Shown: piece by piece, positions 1-7,126 of the stretch | Numbering within the stretch: position 1 is the first letter of the stretch | Layout: each line of letters opens with the position of its first letter | Source of the DNA: Dinoroseobacter sp965279125 | GTDB lineage: Bacteria > Pseudomonadota > Alphaproteobacteria > Rhodobacterales > Rhodobacteraceae | Reading direction: 5' to 3' | Assembly: GCA_965279125.1 (NCBI GenBank) | Contig: CBDIHL010000045.1 | Span: forward strand, 310,001-374,000 | Length of the DNA stretch: 64,000 nucleotides | Translations under genes and position numbers: made by a program | The notes under the pieces: generated by a model | What the model was told of the DNA's origin: nothing | Databases searched by the model: none | Seen by the model: only the letters and a program-made list of their open reading frames with translations

Positions 1-407
1 TTCTGGAGAAGCGCTGGCAAAAGCGCCAAACGCATCAAGCTTCCGGCTCGCGCCGGATGGAGCGCGGGGATTACTTCCAACTGGCCGGGGTCAAGGCGAG
101 CGACCTCAGCGAGCGCTGCGGCTTGGCGCATACTGCGCCACGTCATCTCGTGCAGATCAGTTCCTAAAACTGGATCAAAGTCGCACAAGATGATCCGAAT
201 GCGCACCCCTCGGTTCAGGGTGTACAACAGAAGGTCCCACCAATCGGTGCCAATCTTGCGGGCCTCTGCGGATTTGAGCGGTGTCGAAAGATCAAAGATG
301 CGAAATCCTGCGCTGACTTCCGAGGTTGCTGCAAGCACTCGCTTTTCAAACTCCGGCCAAGCTTCCTCAGCGGTGACAAGTACTTTAAAGGGGTTGGTGT
401 TAGCCAT
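1..407 (-). CDS. Phospholipase D-like protein, 5' part only (runs off the left edge)
   Basis: The reverse strand reads open from an ATG at 407 to the window edge (135 codons, no stop). The N-terminus begins MANTNPFKVLVTAEEAWPEF and continues with FRIFDLSTPLKSAEA and RGVRIRIILCDFDPV, which resembles the start of the phospholipase D-like family of Rhodobacteraceae. The HKD catalytic motifs would lie beyond the edge, so they cannot be seen. The start codon overlaps the stop of the upstream histidine kinase gene by 8 bases, so the two are probably co-transcribed. The substrate is unknown. Family members act on phosphodiester bonds, often of phospholipids; assignment here rests on the N-terminal part only. 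Confidence 0.65.
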   Translation of the reverse strand, partial: MANTNPFKVLVTAEEAWPEFEKRVLAATSEVSAGFRIFDLSTPLKSAEARKIGTDWWDLLLYTLNRGVRIRIILCDFDPVLGTDLHEMTWRSMRQAAALAEVARLDPGQLEVIPALHPARAGSLMRLALLPALLQ

Positions 408-2193
408 GAGTTCGGCCCGACAGCCGCTGCTCGCCGCTGTCAAAATCCTGACGCTGGAACGTAATCGTCAATTTGTATCCGGCTTCGGTCGTCTCGACAT
501 TGCTTCGCCCTTCGAGCTGGATGATGAAGGCGCGCATCAGGCGACTACCCAAACCGGTGCTGTCGGTGTCATCGGTCACGCTGGTTCCGGCAGGGCGGGG
601 AGCGAGTGAGTTAGAGATAGCAAGCGTCACCAGTCCGTTATCGTCCACGCCCAAACTAATGTCGATCATGGGACTGCTGTCTTGCGTTGCCATTCCTGCG
701 TACTTTACGGCATTGGTCACCGCCTCGGAGACAAGCATTGATAGCGGCACGGCCTGGTCGGGATAGACTTGTAACTCTTCCAATTGCATCGACACGTTGG
801 GAGCAATGCGGTCGGTAGCTGTTCCCAGATCGACGAGCTCGCTGGCGACCTTTTCGATCAAAGCCCTAGCATCTACCGTCACCATGTCGGTGGTGGTGTA
901 TAAAGATCGGTGAATAGTTGCCAGTCCGCGTACCCTGCGTTGCAGTTCCGCCAAGATCTCTTCTGCTTCGGGTGTCGTCACATTGCGGGCCTGCATGTTC
1001 ATGATCGAAACGATCATTTGTAAGTTGTTTTTCACCCGGTGATGAACTTCGCGTAGCAGAACGGTTTTTTGTTGCAGGTTCTCTTCGGCCTCGTGTTCAG
1101 CTTTCATTAAGGTATGGGCCATGCGGTTGAAAGCGCGTTCAGCCTCGGCAATTTCTTCGGGAGGGTTCCTTAGCTCGAGGAACGGATCTTGACGTTCCCC
1201 TAACGCAAATCGGCGCATTCCATCGCGCAGGCTGCGCACATGCCTGACAACCAGTTGCTGGACACCTAAATAGGCCACAACGACCCCGGCGATCCACATC
1301 AGCACGGGAAACCCTAGCGCAGTCCAGACCCGCCAACCCAATTGATTTCTGAGCGCGGCCTCGACTGGCCAAGTTCCAATCAACAAAACGCCACCGGGCA
1401 CCATCTCGTTGATCGCATAGAAGCGCTCCTGTCCATCGGCGCTCGTGGCCTTGAAGGTATCATCAACGCGATCTCGCAAAACATCGATCGTTAAACCCGG
1501 GGGTAGCACATGCTCTGCAGTCTCGATTCCCCTACTACCAGCAATGGGTCGGCCGTCGCCATTCACAGCGACAAGCTTGAGCCCGCCGTCGGCACCTGGA
1601 TCGGGCAGGAGGGTCGAGGCCAATCGCAATGGGATCGATATGGACATAACGCCCAAGAAATTCCCCCGGTCATAGACGGGGTGGCTAGCAACCAGAGCCG
1701 GAACGCCCAATGAATTGCCGTCTGGGCTGACCTCGAACCGGGGGCGTGGATTTTCCAAGGCGGCAATGGCACTTGGCGTAGCAGACACATCCGCATTCTC
1801 ATCGGTTGAAGCACACCGTAGAATGCCATCAGCTTCCACCATCCCGGCGAGTATGAACTGTGGGTGGGTCTCAATAAACTCACGCATGGCGGTGTCGCAG
1901 ACTGCCTCGTCGTATCGCGTAGCCACAAAGGTTGCGCCTAAACCCTGGGCCGCACCAAGCGCTTCGTGCATTAGCTCGCGTTCGAGCGAGGCAGAACGCT
2001 GCGTTTCGCCAAGTAAGGCGACTTGCGACAGTCTTTCGGCTTCTGATATGACCTTAGCGGTTTGATACATCGCGACGAGGCCTAGCGGAAACAGAGCCAG
2101 TGACATCAAGCCAATGAGTTGAGCGGTCAGGCTGCGCGGCTTGTATTTTTCCATCGCTGCGGAAGCCCGTTCGAGCGGATGTTGTGTTTTCAT
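400..2193 (-). CDS. Membrane sensor histidine kinase (HisKA_2/HWE-type)
   Basis: 597 residues. A transmembrane helix lies at about 25-47, a periplasmic sensor region of about 230 residues follows, then a second helix at about 288-312 and a HAMP-like linker. The dimerisation/phosphoacceptor region has REVHHRVKNNLQ with the histidine at about 384-385, typical of the HisKA_2 group. The C-terminal ATPase shows SEAVTNAVKYA (N box) and a STGLGSRLM glycine-rich box. Kinases of this class phosphorylate PhyR or single-domain response regulators in the alphaproteobacterial general stress response. Its place 12 bases downstream of ecfG, on the same strand, supports that role. The signal sensed is not visible. 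Confidence 0.88.
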   Translation of the reverse strand: MKTQHPLERASAAMEKYKPRSLTAQLIGLMSLALFPLGLVAMYQTAKVISEAERLSQVALLGETQRSASLERELMHEALGAAQGLGATFVATRYDEAVCDTAMREFIETHPQFILAGMVEADGILRCASTDENADVSATPSAIAALENPRPRFEVSPDGNSLGVPALVASHPVYDRGNFLGVMSISIPLRLASTLLPDPGADGGLKLVAVNGDGRPIAGSRGIETAEHVLPPGLTIDVLRDRVDDTFKATSADGQERFYAINEMVPGGVLLIGTWPVEAALRNQLGWRVWTALGFPVLMWIAGVVVAYLGVQQLVVRHVRSLRDGMRRFALGERQDPFLELRNPPEEIAEAERAFNRMAHTLMKAEHEAEENLQQKTVLLREVHHRVKNNLQMIVSIMNMQARNVTTPEAEEILAELQRRVRGLATIHRSLYTTTDMVTVDARALIEKVASELVDLGTATDRIAPNVSMQLEELQVYPDQAVPLSMLVSEAVTNAVKYAGMATQDSSPMIDISLGVDDNGLVTLAISNSLAPRPAGTSVTDDTDSTGLGSRLMRAFIIQLEGRSNVETTEAGYKLTITFQRQDFDSGEQRLSGRTHG

Positions 2194-2205
2194 CAGTTAG
2201 GGGCG

Positions 2206-2757
2206 CTATGCAGCTGATTGTCCGGCGGACACGATGCCCACAGTGACACTATCGGTGAGCTCAAGCGCATCTTCGCTTTCCAGCTCCAACAGCTCGACCA
2301 ATCGCTGCCTAGCACGGTTCACGCGGCTCTTGATGGTTCCAACAGCAACGCCACAGGTCTCCGCCGCTTCTTCGTAAGAAAAACCGCCAGCCCCTACGAG
2401 GATTAACGCTTCGCGCTGTTCGTCGGGCAACTCATCGAAAGCCTGCGCGAAATCCCGCATCTGTAAGCGCCCGTCATGTTCGGGTTTCTGGCTGAGTTTT
2501 TCGGCCAACACGCCGTCGACGTCCTCAACTTCGCGCTTCCGTTTGCGGCGCAGCGAATAGAACGTGTTTCGTAGGATTGTGAACAACCAAGCCCGCATGT
2601 TCGTTCCGACTTCGAACTTGTCGATATTGGTCCAGGCCTTGACCAAGGTATCCTGCACAAGATCATCGGCGGTCGCGCCATTTCGCGTCAAGCTCAGAGC
2701 AAACGCACGCAAAGCGCCCAAGTGCTCGGTCAGCTCATCACGCGGATCATGCGTCAT
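2206..2757 (-). CDS. ecfG: General stress response sigma factor EcfG
   Basis: 183 residues with sigma-70 region 2 (ADDLVQDTLVKAW, MRAWLFTILRNTFYSLRR) and region 4 (FDELPDEQREALILV, SYEEAAETCGVAVGTIKSR). The extracytoplasmic-function sigma architecture next to nepR and phyR identifies it as EcfG (ECF15 group). It directs RNA polymerase to GGAAC-N16/17-CGTT promoters under stress and is held inactive by NepR. Its start overlaps the end of nepR by 11 bases, so translation of the anti-sigma and sigma factors is probably coupled. The operon is preceded by its own EcfG-type promoter, which gives positive autoregulation. Confidence 0.95.
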   Translation of the reverse strand: MTHDPRDELTEHLGALRAFALSLTRNGATADDLVQDTLVKAWTNIDKFEVGTNMRAWLFTILRNTFYSLRRKRKREVEDVDGVLAEKLSQKPEHDGRLQMRDFAQAFDELPDEQREALILVGAGGFSYEEAAETCGVAVGTIKSRVNRARQRLVELLELESEDALELTDSVTVGIVSAGQSAA

Positions 2758-2935
2758 TGTGTTGATCCTTTTTGGACTGCACTTTACCTTCGGCGGACCG
2801 CAACTCGCTCAGAAGTTGGGTGAAACGGTCTGGGACCTCTTCCTGCGCAATCTCATCAAAGGCGCGTTTAAGGTTCTCGTCGATTTGACGCTTTACACTT
2901 GATGTGGGCTTGGGTCGGTTCATGTGGTTGCTCAT
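2747..2935 (-). CDS. nepR: Anti-sigma factor NepR
   Basis: 62 residues. The family signature is seen as IDENLKRAFDEI followed by VPDRFTQLLSELR, the two helices that grip the sigma factor or, alternatively, phosphorylated PhyR. NepR sequesters EcfG in unstressed cells; phospho-PhyR titrates it away by sigma mimicry. The gene is first in the nepR-ecfG-kinase operon and lies 89 bases from the divergent phyR start, with an overlapping pair of EcfG-type promoters between them. Length and position are typical of the family. Confidence 0.93.
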   Translation of the reverse strand: MSNHMNRPKPTSSVKRQIDENLKRAFDEIAQEEVPDRFTQLLSELRSAEGKVQSKKDQHNDA

Positions 2936-2960
2936 CGCGCTAAATTTTTGGCCGTCTGTG

Positions 2961-2985
2961 GGAACCTAACGTCGCTTTGAGCGTT
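2961..2985 (+). promoter_or_regulatory. EcfG-type promoter of phyR
   Basis: GGAAC at 2961-2965 and CGTT at 2982-2985 with a 16-base spacer: an exact match to the alphaproteobacterial EcfG consensus, about 40 bases upstream of the phyR start. Confidence 0.85.
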
Positions 2986-2992
2986 TGGTTCC
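2968..2992 (-). promoter_or_regulatory. EcfG-type promoter of nepR-ecfG
   Basis: On the reverse strand GGAAC (2992-2988) and CGTT (2971-2968) are separated by 16 bases. It overlaps the forward phyR promoter so that the -10 of each lies inside the spacer of the other, forming a near-perfect palindrome. Confidence 0.85.
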
Positions 2993-3024
2993 CAGAATTC
3001 GTAAAAAAGATGAGGACAAATATT

Positions 3025-3840
3025 ATGACAGCTTCAGCGGGGGCAGCGGTTACCGATCAAATCGGTCAAAACCTTCCCTTCTTGCGCCGCTACGCACGGG
3101 CGTTGACGGGCAATCGAGACACAGGTGATAAATATGCTATCGCTACGCTGGAGGCCGTTCTGGCCGACCCACAAGTCTATGATCCGGACATTGAGCCGCG
3201 AGAAGCGTTGTTTCAGGTTTTCCATTCCATCTGGTCTTCGACGGGCACACCAATAGAAGTTGGTGAGACCGCCTTGAACACCAGCGGCAAAGCCCAAGAC
3301 CATCTTGCAACGCTAACGGCCAATTCGCGCGAAGCGCTTTTGCTCCACACGGTCGAGGATTTTTCGACCGCTGCTGTTGGCCGGATCATGGGAGAGGATG
3401 ATGCAACTGCCGGTAAATTGATCAACATTGCCTACTCGGAAATGGCGAAATCCATCAAGGGTCGCGTGATGATCATCGAAGACGAGGCCCTGATTGCAGT
3501 GGATTTGGAGAGCATAGTTTCGGATATGGGGCACACCGTAACGGGCGTTGCCCGCACTGAAAGCGGTGCAATTGACTTGGCTGAGTCTGACCGCCCAGAC
3601 CTGATCCTGTCCGACATCCAGCTTGCCGACAACTCCAGCGGGATCGACGCGGTGAACAAGATCTTGGCGAGTGGTGTGGATTGTCCTGTCGTGTTTATCA
3701 CCGCTTATCCTGAGCGTTTATTGACCGGAGAAGGTCCGGAACCAGCGTTCCTGATCTCCAAGCCTTATACAGTAGAGCAAGTCCGCTCTGCCGTCAGTCA
3801 AGCGATGTTCTTTTCGTCGACCGAGACACTCAAGGCCTGA
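3025..3840 (+). CDS. phyR: Stress response regulator PhyR
   Basis: 271 residues. The N-terminal ~130 residues are sigma-factor-like (NLPFLRRYARALTGNRDTGD, REALLLHTVEDFS). The C-terminal receiver begins RVMIIEDEALIAVDLESIV and has the phosphoacceptor in LILSDIQL (Asp at about 197) and the conserved lysine in ISKPY (about 246). On phosphorylation the sigma-like half binds NepR and frees EcfG. The ATG at 3025 was chosen because GAGGA lies 8 bases upstream; an in-frame ATG at 3010 has no better site. It diverges from nepR-ecfG. Confidence 0.93.
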   Translation: MTASAGAAVTDQIGQNLPFLRRYARALTGNRDTGDKYAIATLEAVLADPQVYDPDIEPREALFQVFHSIWSSTGTPIEVGETALNTSGKAQDHLATLTANSREALLLHTVEDFSTAAVGRIMGEDDATAGKLINIAYSEMAKSIKGRVMIIEDEALIAVDLESIVSDMGHTVTGVARTESGAIDLAESDRPDLILSDIQLADNSSGIDAVNKILASGVDCPVVFITAYPERLLTGEGPEPAFLISKPYTVEQVRSAVSQAMFFSSTETLKA

Positions 3841-3862
3841 TCTAAGTTTGTGTCACGTGGGA

Positions 3863-4591
3863 TCAAATGAGGGGACGCTTCGGCGCCTCCTCTTCTTCGA
3901 CCATCCCGATCTCTTTCAGCTTCGTCACATCGCTGATGGTCAATTGCCCATCTTGCCAGTTGGCGACGCCCAGTTCCCGCAACTTGGCCAAAGTCTTGTT
4001 GGTGTGCACCAATGACAGCCCAAGCGCATCTGCCAGATCTTGCTGACGATACGGCAATTGGCACGACCCCGCTTTGGCCAATCCAAGCAGCCGTGCGCGG
4101 TTGAATATGCGGTAAAGGCTCCACGCGATTTTCTCGACCGCGCCCTTTTGGCCGACGGAGGCAAGCGCGTCGCCGAGAAAGTGCTCCTCCACGGCGGCAA
4201 GAAATGTCAGATCGTAAGCGCGCTCGGGGTGATTTTGGAACAATCCGAACAAGTCAGCGCGGTTGAACACGCATAGCGTCATCGCCGTCGTTGTCTCGAC
4301 CGAATGACGCATCTGACCCATCACGCCCGCTTGCAGCCCGATAAAGTCGCCCGGCATCACGAAACTGACAACTTGGCGCCGCCCATCCTGCAATGTCTTG
4401 AAACGTAGTCCATATCCGCTGAGTGCGGTGTAGAGTTGGGCTGCGTTGGAGCCTTCCATCAACAGCTGCGTTCCCGGCTCGACAATCATCTCACCGGTCT
4501 TGAACTTGCGCATGAAGGCTAGCTCACGTTCGGTGAACTCTGTGAACAGGTCGCGGCGGCGCAACGGGCAGTTGGTGCAGTCGGTCGTCAC
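3863..4591 (-). CDS. Crp/Fnr family transcriptional regulator
   Basis: 242 residues starting at GTG 4591, with AGGAGG 9 bases upstream. The N-terminus carries CTNCPLR, then a cyclic-nucleotide-binding-like beta barrel (EPGTQLLMEGS, VVSFVMPGDFIGL) and a C-terminal winged helix-turn-helix (PYRQQDLADALGLSLVHTN, TLAKLRELG). Only the two N-terminal cysteines of CxxC are seen near the start, so a full Fnr-type iron-sulfur cluster is not evident. It is convergent with phyR (22-base gap) and divergent from a small gene at 4677. Its target is unknown; the location suggests a stress or oxygen-linked role, which is inference. Confidence 0.88.
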   Translation of the reverse strand: MTTDCTNCPLRRRDLFTEFTERELAFMRKFKTGEMIVEPGTQLLMEGSNAAQLYTALSGYGLRFKTLQDGRRQVVSFVMPGDFIGLQAGVMGQMRHSVETTTAMTLCVFNRADLFGLFQNHPERAYDLTFLAAVEEHFLGDALASVGQKGAVEKIAWSLYRIFNRARLLGLAKAGSCQLPYRQQDLADALGLSLVHTNKTLAKLRELGVANWQDGQLTISDVTKLKEIGMVEEEEAPKRPLI

Positions 4592-4676
4592 TTTCAGTCG
4601 CCTCCTATGTCATAGTTTAATGCAGCGCGAGCCGACACGGCGCATAGAGGTGCAGTGTCAATGAAAGAACGTTCGC

Positions 4677-5075
4677 GTGCCCGCATCCGAAAACCTATCT
4701 GCTGAGAGAGCGTCCGCCCTTCGTTGTGTCTTTTGCCTGACCTCAAATGCGTTGGAGGCAGAAGACATCAAAGATGCCGTCGAAGCCATGGGCGATTTTG
4801 AATACGCCGTCGCGCGCTCGGCTGAACTTTTGGAGACGGTGTTGGACAGGCAGGTGTTTCCCCCGGCCCTCGTCATCTTATCGATGAGCGAAGACCGCGC
4901 CCGAACACACTGCATCGTCACGCAGTTGCTTGATGTGCAAACGCCTGTCGTCGCCATCGATCCGGATGCGGACTTCGCGAAAACGCTTGGGCTGATTTGC
5001 CTGCACCGACCGTTCATGCATGACGATCTGGCGCAGGCACTGTCTTCCAGCTTATATCCAGCGCGCGTGAGTTAG
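4677..5075 (+). CDS. Small protein with possible degenerate receiver-like fold
   Basis: 132 residues from GTG 4677. The sequence has an alternating hydrophobic strand/helix pattern (LRCVFCLTSNALEAEDIKDA, PPALVILSMSED, TPVVAIDPDADFAKTL) that resembles a response-regulator receiver fold, but no clear phosphoacceptor aspartate site can be assigned. It lies divergently from the Crp/Fnr gene and overlaps the end of the convergent DUF883 gene by 3 bases. An earlier ATG at 4661 is out of frame and gives only 14 codons. Function unknown; a regulatory role is a guess from the neighbourhood. Confidence 0.55.
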   Translation: MPASENLSAERASALRCVFCLTSNALEAEDIKDAVEAMGDFEYAVARSAELLETVLDRQVFPPALVILSMSEDRARTHCIVTQLLDVQTPVVAIDPDADFAKTLGLICLHRPFMHDDLAQALSSSLYPARVS

Positions 5076-5383
5076 CGGATACCGCGCACGGCAAGGCCCA
5101 GAAGGAAGCCGACGCCCACTGCGGCACCTACGGCCAGTGCGGGGTTGGCGCGCACGTTGCGCTCAAACTCGCCCCCGGCAAGCTCGGCGCGGACCTGCAC
5201 TTCTTCGACCACGTCGCGGGCTTTCTCGCTGACCTCATCATAAGTCTCGCGGGCAACCTCAACGGTCTTCTTCTGTGCTTCATCAACGGATTTACGCAGC
5301 TGCGATACCGTGCCGGGCTTTGCTTCGGCTTCAGCGGCGTCGATCTGTTTCTTGGCGGTTCCGGTTGGCTTTGCAGTGGCCAT
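5072..5383 (-). CDS. DUF883 (ElaB/YqjD-like) membrane-anchored stress protein
   Basis: 103 residues starting MATAKPTGTAKKQIDAAEAE. A charged, helical, probably coiled-coil body (SVDEAQKKTVEVARETYDEV) is followed by a C-terminal transmembrane helix (PALAVGAAVGVGFLLGLAVR). ElaB/YqjD proteins are inner-membrane, ribosome-associated, stationary-phase proteins in enterics. AAGGAG lies 7 bases upstream of ATG 5383; a longer reading to 5503 crosses the promoter and is not used. A GGAAC-N17-CGTT promoter about 40 bases upstream places it in the EcfG regulon. Confidence 0.85.
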   Translation of the reverse strand: MATAKPTGTAKKQIDAAEAEAKPGTVSQLRKSVDEAQKKTVEVARETYDEVSEKARDVVEEVQVRAELAGGEFERNVRANPALAVGAAVGVGFLLGLAVRGIR

Positions 5384-5419
5384 GAGAAATCTCCTTTTCA
5401 TCATATGGTTCATCTTCCC

Positions 5420-5445
5420 AACGAAGGCGCACGGCATTCGGTTCC
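5420..5445 (-). promoter_or_regulatory. EcfG-type promoter of the DUF883 gene
   Basis: Reverse strand GGAAC (5445-5441), 17-base spacer, CGTT (5423-5420), located just upstream of the DUF883 ribosome binding site. Confidence 0.8.
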
Positions 5446-5467
5446 GCACGCTTTGGAAATTTCTGAT

Positions 5468-5493
5468 GGAACTTTCTGGCGCGGCGACGAGTT
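5468..5493 (+). promoter_or_regulatory. Possible EcfG-type promoter of the DUF1328 gene
   Basis: GGAAC at 5468-5472, 17-base spacer, AGTT at 5490-5493 (one mismatch to CGTT). About 40 bases upstream of the DUF1328 start. Weaker than the others. Confidence 0.5.
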
Positions 5494-5531
5494 GTTCAAC
5501 CAATCGACATCAATCTTGGAAGGAACACATC

Positions 5532-5693
5532 ATGTTAAATTGGGCCGTCGTATTTTTCGCTATCGCCCTCATCGCAGCCCTCTTTGGCTTTGGCGGTATC
5601 GCAGGCGCATCTGCTGGCATCGCCCAGATCCTGTTCGTGCTGTTCCTCGTTCTGTTCGTCGCCTCGATGGTGATGCAGTTCGTGCGTCGCTGA
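5532..5693 (+). CDS. DUF1328 small membrane protein (YtjA-like)
   Basis: 53 residues, almost entirely hydrophobic, with two membrane helices: WAVVFFAIALIAALFGFGGI and IAQILFVLFLVLFVASMVM, ending QFVRR. Length and the FGFGGIAG turn match DUF1328/YtjA. GGAAGGAA precedes the ATG. It is followed at once by a strong hairpin terminator and is preceded by a probable stress promoter. Biochemical role unknown; DUF1328 genes often sit among general-stress genes in alphaproteobacteria. Confidence 0.88.
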   Translation: MLNWAVVFFAIALIAALFGFGGIAGASAGIAQILFVLFLVLFVASMVMQFVRR

Positions 5694-5706
5694 CATCTTT
5701 TTGACC

Positions 5707-5739
5707 AAAACGGGCGGAGGCAAACCCTCCGCCCGTTTT
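5707..5739 (+). terminator. Rho-independent terminator after DUF1328
   Basis: 14-bp perfect stem (5707-5720 with 5726-5739), 5-base loop, with the stem ending in a T run. The arms read AAAACGGGCGGAGG and its complement. Confidence 0.85.
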
Positions 5740-5782
5740 CGTATTTCTACCCTATTTTGCTGACTGATTGATTGGAAGTTTG

Positions 5783-7126
5783 ATGGATCGCCGAGACGCG
5801 TTGACCGCTGCTTTTCTTGATGAACTTGGACCACATACAAACGGCCAGAGGAATTTCCGCCAAGCCGTCGAAGAGATCGCCCGCGATGTGATTACGGTGG
5901 AGAAAAACGATCCCCACTATGCCAAAGCGCGTGTGCTTCACCGCATCGCAGAGCCTGATCGCATCCTGTCCTTCCGCGTCACATGGCAGGATGATGACGG
6001 AGGCGTTCAGATCAACCGCGCGTGGCGCGTCCAGACCTCTAACGCGATTGGTCCCTATAAGGGCGGTATGCGATTTCACCCCGGCGTGTCCGAAGACACC
6101 CTGAAATTTCTCGGCTTCGAGCAGTGTTTCAAGAACGCACTGACGGGTTTGCCGCTGGGCGGCGCCAAGGGCGGATCGGATTTTGATCCCAAAGGCCGTA
6201 GCCAATCCGAAATCATGCGGTTCTGCCAAGCCCTGATGCGCGAACTGGCCCCGTTTATTGGCCCGGATCAGGACGTGCCCGCAGGCGATATCAATGTGGG
6301 TGCCGACGAGATTGGTTATCTGTTTGGCGCTTGGCGTCGGAATACGAACAGCTTTGGCGGCGCGCTGACGGGCAAGGGCTTGTCTTATGGCGGCTCGCAG
6401 CTTCGGGTGGAGGCGACGGGATACGGCCTTGTCTACTTCGCGGACGCCATGCTCGCCGAACAAGGCGATAGCATCGCGGGCAAGCGCGTTGCCATTTCGG
6501 GACGCGGGAATGTGGCAACCCACGCCGCCTTAAAGGCTGTCGCTGAGGGGGCCACGGTTGTGACGCTATCGGATACGGGCGGCACGCTTTTGGCCGAAGA
6601 CGGGCTGTCCGCCGAGGCGATTGCTTGGGTGCAAGTCCGCAAGGCCGCTGGCGAAGATATGGCCAGCCCCCCGAAGGCGTTCAACGCTACTTACCATGCT
6701 GGTAAAACGCCTTGGGACACAGCCCCAGACATTGCCCTGCCCTGTGCCACCCAGAACGAGGTGGACGCGGATATGGCGAAGTCGCTCGTGGACGGCGATG
6801 TGCAGTTGCTCGCCGAGGGCGCGAACATGCCCCTGACCCGTGATGCCAGCTGTGTGCTGGAGCGTGCAAACATCCTTCATGCCCCCGGCAAAGCGGCCAA
6901 TGCGGGCGGTGTTGCCGTGAGCGGGCTGGAGATGAGCCAGAACGCCCATGGCCGTTTCCTCAATCACGATGAGGTGGACCAAGCTTTGCGCTCGATCATT
7001 CGCAGTTTGCATGACCGTGTTGCCACCGAAGGCAAAGACACCTCCGGGATCAATTACAGCCGAGGCGCGAATGTCTCGGCCTATCGACAGTTGGCGGATG
7101 CCATTGTTGCACAAGGAATTTTATAG
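5783..7126 (+). CDS. gdhA: NADP-type glutamate dehydrogenase
   Basis: 447 residues from ATG 5783 (GGAAG just upstream; a TTG at 5768 is the only earlier start). It carries the hexameric glutamate dehydrogenase signatures PYKGGMRFHPGVS, LPLGGAKGGSDFDPKGRS, RFCQALMRELAPFIGPDQDV and, in the Rossmann half, RVAISGRGNVATHAALKA. It catalyses reversible reductive amination of 2-oxoglutarate to glutamate. Length matches the class I enzyme. Its stop overlaps the next start (TAGTG), so it forms an operon with the acetolactate synthase-like gene, an unusual pairing. No EcfG promoter is seen directly upstream. Confidence 0.93.
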   Translation: MDRRDALTAAFLDELGPHTNGQRNFRQAVEEIARDVITVEKNDPHYAKARVLHRIAEPDRILSFRVTWQDDDGGVQINRAWRVQTSNAIGPYKGGMRFHPGVSEDTLKFLGFEQCFKNALTGLPLGGAKGGSDFDPKGRSQSEIMRFCQALMRELAPFIGPDQDVPAGDINVGADEIGYLFGAWRRNTNSFGGALTGKGLSYGGSQLRVEATGYGLVYFADAMLAEQGDSIAGKRVAISGRGNVATHAALKAVAEGATVVTLSDTGGTLLAEDGLSAEAIAWVQVRKAAGEDMASPPKAFNATYHAGKTPWDTAPDIALPCATQNEVDADMAKSLVDGDVQLLAEGANMPLTRDASCVLERANILHAPGKAANAGGVAVSGLEMSQNAHGRFLNHDEVDQALRSIIRSLHDRVATEGKDTSGINYSRGANVSAYRQLADAIVAQGIL

